The notes under the pieces were generated by a model. The model did not search any database and was not told the DNA's origin. It worked only from the letters and a program-made list of their open reading frames with translations. A program made the position numbers and the translations under genes. 64,000 bases of DNA. Origin: Tetradesmus obliquus (Eukaryota; Chlorophyta; Chlorophyceae; Sphaeropleales; Scenedesmaceae). The stretch covers positions 2,852,001 to 2,916,000 of the forward strand of contig CP126200.1 in NCBI GenBank assembly GCA_030272155.1, written 5' to 3'. How positions within the stretch are numbered: the stretch's first letter is position 1; each line of letters opens with the position of its first letter. This document shows, in pieces, positions 1 through 11,900 of this stretch.

Positions 1-1
1 G

Positions 2-417
2 CACGGCCATGTAGATCGATCTGGTTGTATGTGTAGATTCCGACAACGGCTTTGTAGATAGCGTGCGGCCGTGAGTCCTGAGGAGCTGGGGCTGTGGCGG
101 CTGCCTGAGGGCGAGCTGGGCGCGATCCACTTCAGGGCGGTGGAGCGCATCTACGGCGACCAGGTGGGCAGCAATGTAGACCAAATAATCTCATTATGCT
201 AGAATACCTTGTATTGTCTTCTGGCATTGTTTGCGGCCATGAGCCCTGAGGAGCACGGCCATGTAGATCGAACATAATATATGTGTAGATTCCGCAACAA
301 TGGCTTTGAAAATAGCGTGCTGCCATGAGCCCTGAGGAGCGCGGGCTGTGGCGGCTGCCTGAGGGCGAGCTGGGCGCAATCCACTTCAGGGCGGTGGAGC
401 GCATCTACGGCGACCAG
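2..417 (+). repeat. Tandem duplication of a SIN3 exon with its acceptor and upstream intron
   Basis: Bases 2-163 and 254-417 are near-identical copies about 254 bp apart. Each contains intron sequence, a TAG acceptor, a 102-nt (34-codon) exon and a GTGGGC donor. Both exon copies are open in the same phase and differ at only a few codons (for example SPEELGLW against SPEERGLW). Either or both could be used. A shorter fragment of the exon start lies at 236-261. Confidence 0.85.
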
Positions 418-2812
418 GTGGGCAGCAATATAGGCTAATGCAAGGCCACTAGATTGTGGAGCTGCTGAAGCACAACCTCAACCTGCTGCTGACCGCTTTT
501 GCTGCTGCTGCTGGCCGCTTTTGCTGCTGCTGCTGGCCGCTTTTGCTGCTGCTGCCCACTTCTGCTGTGCTGCTCTGCTTGCAGCAGGGCCCCCAGATTG
601 TGGAGCTGCTGAAGAACAATCCCACTGTGGCCATCCCAGTGCTGACCGCTACTGCTGCTGCTGCTGCCGGTTCTGTCTGCCTGCCACTCCATTGCACTCG
701 CAGCAGGGCCCCCAGATCGTGGAGCTGCTGAAGAAGAATCCTACTGTGGCTATTCCAGTGCTGACCGCTACTGCTGCTGCTGCTGCCGATTCTGTCTGCC
801 TGCCACTCCATTGCACTCGCAGCAGGGCCCCCAGATCGTGGAGCTGCTGAAGAAGAACCCCACTGTGGCCATCCCAGTGGTCATGGTGCGCCTGGAGCAG
901 AAGGAGACGGAGTGGCTGCGGGTGAGTTTCTGTGCAGCATGCTATGCTATGAGTAAGTCCACTCACGGGTGGTGTACCGGGTGCATAGGAGGCTTTGGTG
1001 GGATAGGTGGTCCCTATGTCCCCAGAGCAGGAGGAGACCGAATGGCTGCGGGTGAGGCATGGTGCAGAATGCTTTGTTATGATTATGTGGCTAAAGGGTT
1101 GTGCCACATTTTATTGGAGGTGTGAGTGATATGGGTGATCATGGTGCCCCCCCAGCAGAGGCAGGCGGAGTGGCTGCGGGCGAGGCGGGTGAGGCTCACA
1201 TGCAAACTGCAATCTCTCTGTCAACAGAAGTCGCCGTGCATGCACACTTATCGCAAGTGCTGTTGCTTGCGAGGAGATGAACGAGCTGTGGTCCGCACAA
1301 TGCATGCATTCGCTCCGTGCTGAGCATTCTGCATGTCGCGCTGAGTGTGTTGCATGTAGGTGTAAGTGTGTCGCGTGTTGCTTGCGTGCAGGTGCGTGAG
1401 GAGATGAACGAGCTGTGGCGCAAGGTGTTCCAGCAGAACTACCACAAGAGCCTGGACCACCGCTCCTTCTACTTCAAGCAGAGCGACAAGAAGAGCCTCA
1501 TGCCCAAGGCCATGCTGCAGGAGGTGGGGCGAGAGGCCAGGGTGCATCCAGGGTTTGACTGCTGGGTTTAGGGTTTTGACCGAGCGCTGACCATATTGAT
1601 TAAAGTTTGTGCTTGCCAGGCTGAACAATCGATCATTGGTTTGTTTGCTAGCTCTGCAGCCTGCTGTTTACTGCACCAGCTAGCTGCCTGCCAGCACAAG
1701 CTCAAGATCTGGCCCCGCGTGCGCAGCTGCTGCGTGTTGCCGAGTGCTGAGTTTTTGTAAAGCCATTGAGCTGCTGCTGCTGCTGCAGGTGCGCGACGCG
1801 GCTGAGAAGCGGCGCCTGGATGAGCGTCAGCTGCAGGCCCTGGCTGCTGGTGGCAGCCCCAGCGCCATCCTGCTGCAGCCAGACCTGTCCTTTGACTACA
1901 ACTCAGAGTGAGTTTGACCAGGGTTGACCAGCAGAAGGTGGTGGAGCTGGGCCCAAACAACAAATGCACTTGAGCACAAAATGTTGGCATTGCCCAGGCT
2001 GCCTGTTGCTGAGATGGTGGCGGTGATTGAGTGGCAGCTGCAGCAAGCAGCTGCGGAAGACAGAGCTTGCGCTTCTGTAACATCTTTGCAGTTGCTTTGT
2101 GCAGGGCCTGACATGTGCCAGGCGTCATTTCAACCCCTCATAAGTGTATCTTCCCTTATATGCTCCGCTTCATCTGCCTTACCTGTTGCACCTGCAGGGT
2201 CGTGTTTGACGACATGTACCAGGCTGTGGTGTACGGCATTGAAGAGCAGCTGACTGGTGATGTGCGTGATGCGGTGATCCGCTTCTGGCACACCACTGTT
2301 GAGCCCTTCTTTGGGCGGCAGCAGCGGCCCTACACGCAGCTGCACACCAAGACGGAGCTGCAGCAGCTGGAGGCAGAGGAGCACGCCGGCAAGGCCAGCA
2401 GCAGCAGCGACCAGGTGCGGACACGGATGTGTACGATCAGTTTTGTGCGAGCAGTTGTCGCTGCAGCAATGGTTTTGTATGATCCGTTGTGGCTGCGGAA
2501 TTATGTTTCTTGTGTGGTTGTCGTTGCGCATTTGGCGGCTGGCTCGGCAGCTGCTGTTGAGGGTGTGCGTGGCTTGCATGCAGGCTGCTGCGCTGTTGGC
2601 TAAGCTGCAACAGCTGGAGGCAGAGGAGCACCCAGGCTGCAGCAGCTGTGACCAGGTGCAGTGCAGGAGTTGTACTGGCATGCATGTCGGCTGCATACTG
2701 TGTGTGCAGCAGAGCTGACGGTGGAAGGTGGCTAGATGGCACCTTGCACTGGCCCACCTTGTAGTTCTGCACAAGCCAGGATGCTGTTCTTTTGGCTGGT
2801 TGATTGCTTAGT

Positions 2813-2846
<34 letters not shown>

Positions 2847-5832
2847 AGGAGGATGAGAAGGCCCGTGGCAAGGATGATGGCGCTGAGTCAGGCGGCGTCA
2901 CCGGCACTGATGCCACCATGACTGACGCAGCGCAGACGCCGGAGCCGGGCACAACACCGGAGCCTGATGACAAGGGTGATGCGCTGGCAGCGCTGCTGGC
3001 AGCAGGTGGGTGTAGGCTGTGTCTGCGTGCGCTGCGCTGTGCTGTTTTGTATTTGCCTTTTGGCACTGGCGACTGCCATGAGCTTGAGGCCACACAAGTG
3101 CATCATACAGCATGCTCCGTTGGGGCAAGTTGTGCCCAGCATATAATAGCTGCAATGTGCTGTCGTTATATATTCTATGTGCCTGCAGGCGCTGGCGACC
3201 TGTCTGAGCACGAGGGAGATGGCGGCAGCAAGCCCCACCTGCGCGACATGAGCGTGGACCCCGGCCGGCAGCACGAGACAGCAACAAATGTACCTGCACT
3301 GCAATGTGCTGTATCTATTCGCCTGCAGGCGCTGGCGACCTCTCCGAACGCAAGCACATCCTACAGCATACTGCCGTTGTTTGTGTGCTTTCCTGCAAAC
3401 TCACCCGGGCTGTGACATGCTGTCTTATTGCAGGCGCTGGCGACCTCTCCGAGCACGAGGGTGACGGCGGCAGCAAGCCCCACCTGCGCGATATGAGCGT
3501 GGACCCCGGCCGGCAGCACGAGGAGAGCCACGAAGCAGAGCCAGACCGCTTCTACAACATCTGCAAGCCCCTCAACACCCGCGCCAACGCAGCAGCAGCA
3601 GCAGCGGCAGCCGCTGGCGGTGCGGACTTCGACGCAGCGGCGCCTTTTGACCACCACAAGCAGCACGTGCTGTACGGCAATGACAACCACTACTTCTTCT
3701 TCCGGCTGCACCGGCACGTGTATGACCGGCTGGCGGCTGCGCAGCGCTGCGCGAGGGAGAAGAACCAGCCGCAGTTCAGGCAGACCGGGGACGAGCACAT
3801 CCAGCGCGTGGTGGACCCACAGGTGAGCCTTGGTGGTTCAAAATGAAGTTCTCGTTAGGTGCAGCCTTTTGAAAAGCAGTGAAGTCCAGCAGCAGGTGCC
3901 AGGAAATCGGGGACGAGCACATCCAGCGCGTGGTGGACCCGCAGGTGAGCTGGGTGGTGCAGACTTGTCTGCATATGAAATGCAGCCTTCATGGAGGCAT
4001 ACTTTGGCATACTGAACTTTCCCAGCGAACGTCTGTCTGTGTCTGTTTTGAACTTGCATGTACTGCATTTGCAGGCCGAGGCAGCGCGTGCAGAAGAGTC
4101 TGCGCGGCTGCACCGCGAGTTCATGGGCATGCTGCGCCAGGTGCTGGACGGCCACATGGACAGCAGCACCTTTGAGGATACCTGCCGCGCGCTGCTGGGC
4201 ACCAACAGCTATGTGCTGTTCACGCTGGACAAGCTCATCCAGAAGTTCATCAAGCACATGGCGGTGAGTGTGAAGTTCTTGGCGTGAAGTTGGGTGTGAG
4301 GTTTTTGCCGTGGCACTTCGCGCACTCACTTGGCTGGGAGCGATGGCATGCGCGTTCCTGTCTGAGCTTCATGTGCCAGCGCTGCACTGCACACACAGCA
4401 GGTGTGTGTCTCAAGAGCAGCAGCCGCAGAGTGAACCTGTTCCCTGCATGCTGCCGCTGACGCATCTCCCTCAATCCTGCTGCTGCGCCTGCAGAGCATG
4501 GTGCAGGACGAGCAGAGCATGCGGCTGGTGGAGCTGCACAAGTATGAGGCGGCCCGGCGGGGCCCTGTGGCTGATGAGGTGTACCGCGCCAACGCCAACA
4601 TCCTGCTGCACGACGAGCCCTGCTACAGGTGCGCTTCATTCTGTATGTTACATCAGGTTATTGTGATTATAGTGTTGTGCCAACGCCAACATCCTGCTGC
4701 TCGACGAGCCCTGCTACAGGTGGGCTTGTACATCTTGTTGTGGTCGGGAGCTTTTGGAGCACAGAGTACAGCATGTATGCCAGCTCAGCTGCTGTGGAGG
4801 TGCCTTGCAAGTGAAGCATGTGTTGTCGTTGCAGTTTGCCCAGTGGAACTGCTGGGACGATAACCTATCGCCTGCTGTGCTGCTGCTGCTGCTGCTGTGC
4901 AGGTTTGCCTTCATGGAGGGCGTCACCAGCGGTGCCGAGGTTGGCAATGACCACGCGCAGTTTGCGCCCTCACTCACCAAGCTAGAACGCACGCCGCCAC
5001 CGCAAGCAGCAGCAGCAGACAGTGCAGCAGCAGCAGCAGACGGCGCAGATGCGCAGCAGCAGCAGCAGGTGGAGGGCGGGCAGCTGCAGCTGCAGCTGCT
5101 GGAGCCAGACAAGAGTGAGCTGCAGCCTCTTGGGCTGGATGTGAGCTTCCAGGAATACATCAAATCACTCATGGCCTCGCCTGCTGGGGTCAGCAGCAAG
5201 GACCGCGTGTTCCTGCTGCGCAGCAGCAAGCACGGCAGCAGCAGCAGCAGAGCAGAGGACGCTGCGGGCGATGGCGGGCGGCTGCTGCAGGTGCTGCAGG
5301 GCGTGGCTGTTGCAAATGGGCTGGAGTGCAAGATCAGCTGCCAGAACTCCAAGGTGGGCTCTGGGAGGTTTTGGGGAGCGGGGAATAACCGTGGCCAGCA
5401 ATGTCAGACAGTGCTGAGCGGATGCACGTCAAGCTGTGTCGTGCTGTTGATGCATGTGAGCACCTGCGCTTAGTCCGGCCAACAATTGCACCCCACGCAC
5501 GCTGCTTGATGCCACGACACTTCCTGTGCGTTTTTGTTTTGACCCTGTCGTTGTGCCTTCTGCCGTTGCACCTGCAGGTGTCGTATGTGTTGGACACTGA
5601 GGACGTCATGTACAGGCAGCACAGCAGCAGGCGGCAGCAGCGGCAGAAGCCCACGGCAGCAGACGGCCGCGCGCCCAAGTGGCAGAAGTGGCTGGAGGCG
5701 CGCTGCGCAGCTATGGGCGCAGCAGCAGAGGCAGCTCAGGCAGCAGCAGCAGAGGCGCCGCCAGCAGCAGCAGCACCGCCAGCGGAAGCAGCCCCTGCGC
5801 CGGCGCCGGCGCCAGCTGTCGATGCTGCATGA
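62..5832 (+). CDS. SIN3: SIN3-type paired amphipathic helix co-repressor, 3' part (5' end outside window)
   Basis: Scaffold subunit of nuclear histone deacetylase complexes. Exons seen: 62-163 or its duplicate 316-417, then 826-921, 1392-1523, 1789-1907, 2198-2414, 2849-3005, 3434-3822, 4075-4263, 4495-4628, 4903-5353, 5578-5832; phases agree throughout. The first exons match the SIN3 HDAC-interacting region (HFRAVERIYGDQ, then ELLKKNPTVAIPVV, then KSLDHRSFYFKQ). Later exons match the SIN3 C-terminal domain (VFDDMYQAVVYGIEEQL; RFYNICKPLNTRA; NDNHYFFFRLHRHVYDRL; TNSYVLFTLDKLIQKF). The PAH repeats would lie upstream of the window. Lineage-specific poly-Q and poly-A inserts occur at 4999-5075 and 5715-5820. 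Almost every intron holds partial copies of a flanking exon. The stop is TGA at 5830-5832. The family is certain; the choice of first exon copy is not. Confidence 0.94.
454..1190 (+). repeat. Echo array around SIN3 exon 826-921
   Basis: Copies of the 5' part of the exon (CCCAGATCGTGGAGCTGC) begin near 588 and 707 at a 119-bp period before the real exon at 826, with a degenerate one at about 454. Each full copy keeps the CAGCAG acceptor. The 3' end of the same exon, with its GTGAG donor, recurs after the exon at 1028-1056 and again, degenerate, at 1151-1190. Introns on both sides are therefore largely made of exon-edge copies. A fragment of the next exon (GAGATGAACGAGCTGTGG) also precedes it, at 1275-1292. 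Confidence 0.85.
2600..4720 (+). repeat. Further exon echoes within SIN3 introns
   Basis: Partial exon copies in introns: 2602-2656 repeats the end of exon 2198-2414 (GCTGGAGGCAGAGGAGCAC). 3189-3285 and 3326-3350 repeat the start of exon 3434-3822, each after a TGCAG acceptor. 3902-3955 repeats that exon's last codons and donor (CATCCAGCGCGTGGTGGACC). 4679-4722 repeats the end of exon 4495-4628 (CAACGCCAACATCCTGCTG) with its donor. Confidence 0.85.
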
Positions 5833-7590
5833 GCAGCAGCAGCAGCATTTGTTGCTGTGTCTGCTGCGCTGCTGCTGCAGGATCAGCAGTAGCGGCAGCA
5901 GTGTGCGCGTGTGCTACAGCTCTGGATGTTGCGGCTCTGCTGCTGCGGGCGCCACATCTCGTCGCTGCAGCAGCAAGGCTGCAGCTGCTTCCAGAGCTGT
6001 TGTGGCGGTGGGCAGTTGTTTTTTTGTTGGTTGGGGCCCTTGCTGCTGGCGAGGCTGGGAGGGTGAGGTGGCAGGGGATCTGTGGGGCGTGGCAGGCAGA
6101 CAGCTCAGAGCATGGGTAGCATTGCAGAGTTGCCAGCCATGTACTGTGTGATTCATTGATCGCGTGTGTGGTTATACAGTGTCCTTGTGCTGTACCCAAC
6201 GCCATGCACCTGATGTGCATGCGTGCTGCTGTTGTGTGCTACAGCTGCCTGGATGCAAGCACAGCAGCGCGCAGCGTGCCCCAGGCACATATGTGCCACC
6301 TGCTCCTGAACGCCCGAGTGTATTTTGTTTCTGTTCTGACTACCTTTTTGGGACTGTCCAACAGGACAGACCTTCTGGGGGCGCTGATGTCTGCTGCAGT
6401 GTTTGCTGTGCAGCTACCCATCTCGGGTATGGCTGCTGGCTGCACCTCTTGTATACCTGTCTATCGATCAGGTCTGGATAGCCCTACAGTTTAGTGCATG
6501 ATGAACAGCTGCTGCTGCTGCAGATGGCGAGCGCCGTAGCCGGTGCGCGCGTGTGTACTGAGAACTGCATTTTGCACTGTAAGTGATTTCCGTACGTTTG
6601 CTGTACTTGCCCAGGGCTGTGGTTAACACCTGTGACGTAGCCACAGGTCCTTTTTCATGCTGTGTTAATCATATGTGCTGCAGCTTGCTGCTTCCGTGCC
6701 TGGCAACACTAACATTGCCGTGCGCCCGACATGGCATGTGCGGATTGTATGGCAGCTGCGGCAGCGTGGCATGGCATCTGCAACTGTGCTGCACATGCAG
6801 CGCATGCAGTACGCACTGCACACATGAGTAACCTTGTGGCACCAGCACATGCTGCTTGTGCTTGATTGGTACAAGCAGCCAATGGTGACCATTTGGCAAG
6901 CAGCAATTCAGCGTATGTAACAGTTTTTTCTCCCATGCTATACATATATGTATCTTAGTAAGATCAGGCGGCGAGTTACATTGGACTAGCATTGCTTGCA
7001 GGTGCGCAGTTGTGCATTCACCATTTCAACAACTGTCATCTTACAGTGGATGCCTCTGTAGGATGGCTGCTGTGAGTTCGAACAGCTCGAACATAGGCGT
7101 TACAGCGGGTCAGCTGTTGCCTTGAAGTACAGTTTGTGCGTTTCCTAGGGTTTGCCAACCCACTGGCTCTGGTACACCTCATCATCCAGTCACTACGTGA
7201 GCCGCTGCAGTGCACACCCCACTCCCTGACCATGCACCCATCGCCTCAAGAATTCGTCACAATACGCGTTGCAGCACGCTGTGCCCAGCAGCCCATCATT
7301 CACAGCTGCCAACTTCTGCTGATCCATCTTGCTGCAGCACTGCTGCGCATGCTGATGCACTTCCGTGCTGGGTGATTCAATTGCTGATCGCAATAGGGTG
7401 TGCTGCTGCGATTTGCAGCGCACTTGCGCCAATTGCAAACCAGCGTCACAGCGCCACCTTCTGTGCCGTCCTTGTGTCCATGGAACGCGCATGTCCAGCA
7501 ACCCAGTTGCAGTGCTCGTCTTTCGGTACATGATGCTGCCGCACTGCCTATCTCCGGCTCTGATATCAGATCTGGAATCTAAAACTCGCG
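5833..7590. other. Gap between convergent SIN3 and BolA: UTRs and non-coding sequence
   Basis: No supportable gene. It should hold the SIN3 3' UTR (a TGTAA motif lies at 6578-6582) and the BolA 3' UTR. It contains CTG/CAG runs (5835-5880, 6507-6524), a degenerate copy of the BolA last exon at 7440-7500, and at 6997-7045 a 49-bp sequence that recurs at 43608-43656. Reading frames here look like chance products of CTG-rich DNA. Confidence 0.6.
7440..7500 (-). repeat. Echo of BolA last exon, past its stop codon
   Basis: The sequence from GCGTCACAGCGCCACC through CTTGTGTCCATGG is a diverged copy of the terminal BolA exon around 7588-7645 (stop codon, KTPQEA and ALSMDT codons). The copy lies about 145 bp downstream of the gene's stop, so echoes are not confined to introns. 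Confidence 0.75.
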
Positions 7591-8520
7591 TCACAGCCCC
7601 GCCTCCTGTGGCGTCTTGGTGTCCATGGACAGGGCGTGCACGCCCGCCTTGATCTCATCGTCCAGCAGCTTGTACATCATCTGGTGCCGCGCCACCAGCC
7701 GCTTGCCCTCAAACTCGCTGCTGATGACCTCCACCCTGCAACAAATCAAGAAAACCATAGACAAAATGAGAAGGTATAGATGCTTGCTGGTGCTTGCTGA
7801 CGCTCTGTTGAGGTGAGTGTGCCTGGCAATGCTTCTGTGTGGCGTGTGCAATGCCCTCTGCAGACGAGTCAGCCAAAGAGCCTGCCTGCCGGCGGCTACG
7901 GCAGCATTGCGCCGCTGTAGCTGTTGCTGTGCCACAATTGTGCTTTGCAGAGCAGCCTGGGCAGGTATCTTTGGTAACACGCGTGCCGACTGCAATCAGC
8001 CATGCGCTGTGCCACTGGTGCATTGATGTGAAGCTCAATGATCAGTGTGTACAAAATATGGCAAAGTGACATCACACGCACCGGAAGTGTGTCTCTGCAT
8101 CTGCTGCGCCTGTTGGGTTGCCACTGGTGTTGCCAGCAGCGGGTGGATGGCAGCAGCAGCAGCAGCACAAGAGACAGGAGTTGTCGCAACCCCATTTGAA
8201 GCACTAACAGCCCGACTGCAACCCCACGCCTCTCCCTCAGCCAGAAGCAGCCACTTTTCCTGAAGCAATTGAGCTAGCTGCTACCAACACGTGTTGAGCA
8301 GCTCACAGGCACACTGCTGATGTAGCACGTGGCCATGTGTTGCTGCTGCTGCTGCTGCTGCTGCTCACCTGTGTCCTGCGTGTTTGTGGCTTTCATTGAT
8401 GATCTTAAGCGACACAGGCGCTAGGGCCATCTCCAGTTTGCGCTGCATAGCAGTAGCTATGGGCCGTGGCCCCTCTACGTTTGCTGCTGCCATCACGCGC
8501 AAGCAGGTGCGTCCCAGCAT
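7591..8520 (-). CDS. BolA-family protein (BOLA1-like), three exons
   Basis: BolA proteins partner monothiol CGFS glutaredoxins in iron-sulfur cluster handling. Exons on the minus strand: 8369-8520, 8082-8123, 7591-7735 (339 nt, 112 aa, closing in frame). The product shows the BolA core in order: NESHKHAGHS, GNPTGAADAETHFR, VEVISSEFEGKRLVARHQ, then DDEIKAGVHALSM. The conserved histidine of the RH motif is present. The ATG at 8520 follows an in-frame stop and gives an N-terminus rich in Arg, Leu and Cys (MLGRTCLRVMAAA), which suggests a mitochondrial or plastid presequence (inference). Length is typical of BOLA1. It is divergent from DEG7 across 444 bp. Confidence 0.93.
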
Positions 8521-8964
8521 AACTGCTGAGAGTGATGACTACTGCAGCACCGTAGCAGTCAAGCTTCTAATGCTGTCTGGCAGCAGCACCTGTGGCTTGG
8601 AAAGCGCGTTGTAGATGTAGCAACAGCAGCAGCAGAAGAAGAAGAAGCAGTCGCGGTGCAGCCCGTCGCAGGGATCACAACAAGAAATTGGAAAGAACTG
8701 ATTACTAAAGTCAAATCTCTGCGTGCATGGAAGTTGTTTGCTGCCTGACAGACGTGCAAGCCAGGGTGCCAGTTGGGGCTTTCTAAGTCAGTAACACGGT
8801 GGACATGTGCTGTGTTGTTGTGGTGGCCGATTGCCTACGATCATGCAATTTATATCATATTGAAGCTATTAGTTGTCCATTTGAAAGTTTCACTGCCCCG
8901 AAGCGCTCACAAATCTTTCAATCGAATCGCCGATTACACCGTTTGGTCACGCTGACGGGAGAAA
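8521..8964. promoter_or_regulatory. Shared upstream region of divergent BolA and DEG7
   Basis: 444 bp separate the two start codons. A TATA-like TTTATATC lies near 8849, about 115 bp before the DEG7 ATG. GAA-rich sequence lies at 8635-8650. No gene is seen. A bidirectional promoter role is inferred from layout only. Confidence 0.45.
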
Positions 8965-11900
8965 ATGGATGAATTGCCACCCGATCAGCCTACGGCATCG
9001 GCTGATGAGTGGAGGCGAGCGCTGGAGAAGGTGGTGCCGTGCTGCGTTGTGCTGAAGTGAGTTCACTGCAGAAGATAGAAACAGCATTGCCTGGATCACC
9101 TTGCCCGCACCAGCGCGCATTAGAACTGCTCACAGTAGTACCTTTTGGCGTTTGAGGAGCCTGCATGGCTTTGAGCCGGGCGCACAGCCTAGGCTGCAAA
9201 TGTACTGGCTTTTCCAGCAGAAAAAGCAGTTGCCCAGTGTGCCGTTCCTTATGCTGTCCACCTGCTGTCCTGCAGGGTCACACAGACAAGGGCATTTGAT
9301 ACAGAGCCAGCATCTAGCAGCTATGCCACAGGTGTGTGCGGCGCTGCGGCCGCGCAGCCAATGTGCTGGCGTGCTTACATGACTCTCCAGCCTGCCAGTG
9401 GTGTCTGTTGTGCAAAAGAGTTGCAGGAAGGCACACTCTGATGGATGTGCATTTGATGGACGCCACAGTGACAAAGCAGCCAATGCAATTGAAGAATTGT
9501 ACCCGGCAGCTCAGTTGCTTGCAAATTCCAATGCCACTCAAACCATGCAACTGCCCTGCGCTCTGCTTGCAGGATTCATTGTGGATAAGAGCCGAGGCAT
9601 CATATGCACAAATAGGCATGTGGTGACGCCAGGTGCGCAGTCAGAAGTGCAGTGCGGCAAGCAGTTGCAGGCATGCGTTTCCTCATGAGTAAGCGAGCAA
9701 CAGCAGCTGCTTGCTGTTTACCAGAGGCATGCGGCAGGCTGGGGCTGCCGGCGCGGCATCTGGCAGCAGTTTAGTTGGTGATTGCCAGAGGCGTTTTTTG
9801 TTGTTCAGTTGCTGACTCACAGTGTAGTTCTAGTATTGATGAGGCAGTTGCATGGCGCACCAGCAGCAGGGGACATGCTGCAGCACGGCAGCTGCCGGGG
9901 TGCGTTGCTCCCAGGGTTAATGGCACTGCTCATTGAGTATGCTTGCTTAACTGCCTGCTGAGCAGTAACAGCTGCTGTGTGCTGCACATTGCCACTAACG
10001 AGCTGTGGATTTGCTACTCTTCATTTCCTGATATCCTGCAAGGCCCCATTGTGGCTGAGGCCATCTTCTTGAACCGGGAGGAGCTGCCGGTACACCCTGT
10101 GTATTACGACCCTGTGCACGACTTTGGCTTCCTGCGCTTCGACCCTTCTAAGCTGCAGTTCATGCAGGTGCGGAGCTGCCGTGGGGCGGTGCTGCTGCTG
10201 CTGCGGTTGTGTGGCTGCAACAGCGGAGTTGACCAGGGTTTGACCAGCAATATAACCCAGTTCGTGTTGACTGCAGCCGCAATTACTTGGTCAGGTATTG
10301 ACAGATTTCCTGCAGTGTAAAAATGGTGCTGTTGCTTCTGAAATGCCTAACCAGGCTGTTGAGCACTGTACATGTTGGGCAGCATTGCAACCGTTCTCCT
10401 GCAAGTGTAAAGGCTGTGCTTGTCATACCACATTGGCCAGCTGCCAGTGCGCTGCCTGGCTTAGCTCCGCATTATTGTATCAACCTTGTGGACGCATGTT
10501 ATTTGCTGTCCTGCAGGTGCAGGAGGTGCCACTAGCACCCGAAGCAGCAGCAGTCGGCCTGGAGATTCGCGTGGTAGGCAATGACAGCGGTGAGAAGGTG
10601 TCCATCCTTGCAGGAACAATAGCACGCCTGGACAGAGATGCGCCGCATTATGGGCGCAAGGGCTACAACGACTTTAACACGGTGAGGCTGTAATTTGTGC
10701 TGATATGCTGACGGTGCAGCATCTTGTGGTTGCGCTGCATGCTCCCGTGCTGCTGGTTTCATTTCTTGATTGTTGGTAGCTGTGGCTGCCCTTGCCCATA
10801 TGCACAGCATCATTCCTTTCCCTGCCAACATACACAGCATCCTTACCCTGCACACACCCCTCCCAGCACTGATATGCGGCATTCCTTGCACCTTTCAATT
10901 GGTGCTGCACCCGCAGTTCTACCTGCAAGCCGCCTCAGGCACCAAAGGAGGCTCCAGCGGCTCGCCAGTCATCGACAGCAAAGGCAGCGCCATAGGGCTC
11001 AATGCAGGAGGCAAGAACAAGGCCCAGTCAGCCTACTACCTGCCGCTAGAGCGCGTGGTGCGTGCGCTTGCGCTGCTGCAGCAGCACTGGCCGCTGGGTG
11101 GGCAGCTGAGCAGCGGCTGGAGCGCGGCATGCATCTCGCGGGGAGACCTGCAGGTGCGATGATTGTTCCTGCAGCAGCAGGATTGCAACTCTTCAAGGTC
11201 TGAGTGCCCTGTGTTTTCAAATGTGTGACGGAGGAGGTTGCCTGGTGACCTGTGGCAGCAACAGAAGCGGAGCCGCCTGACAAGAGCAACATGCAACTCA
11301 CCATGCGCTGCTTCCTGCGCTACAACACCTCCTGCTGCTGCTGCTGCTCCCTGTGCTACAACATCTCCTACTGCTGCTGCTGCTGCTCCTGCTGCTGCTG
11401 CTAATGCTGCTGCAGAGCACGTTTGTATTCAAGGGCTTTGATGAGGTGCGGCGATTGGGGCTGCGGCAGGAGACGGAGGCAGTGGTGCGGCTGGCCAAGG
11501 CACGCAGCCATGGCGCGCCAGGTGAGGCGACTGCTGCCATGCATTTGTGTTTATCCTAAGCTGCTTTCTTGCAAGTCAGGCTGCTGTTGGTAACAAGACC
11601 GCATCATTGCTTGCTAGTTCACATGTGTTCAGCGTTCTAGCTGAGCTTGCAGGAAGCTGTGTATGCTTCTGGCAGGCATATCAGCAATCAAGCCCGTGGC
11701 ATTAGTCAGTATTACATTAAACCCCTTGGCTCGCACATCCTGAACACTACCCACAACATGTGCTGTGTGACTTGCGTTGTTTTGATTTGAATCGTCCGCA
11801 CAGATGCTGGTGGGGCGCAGCTGCACACTGTGGGCCTGCTGGTGGTGGAGGCCACAGTGCCTGGCAGCCCAGCAGATGGTGTGCTGGAGCCGGGAGATGT

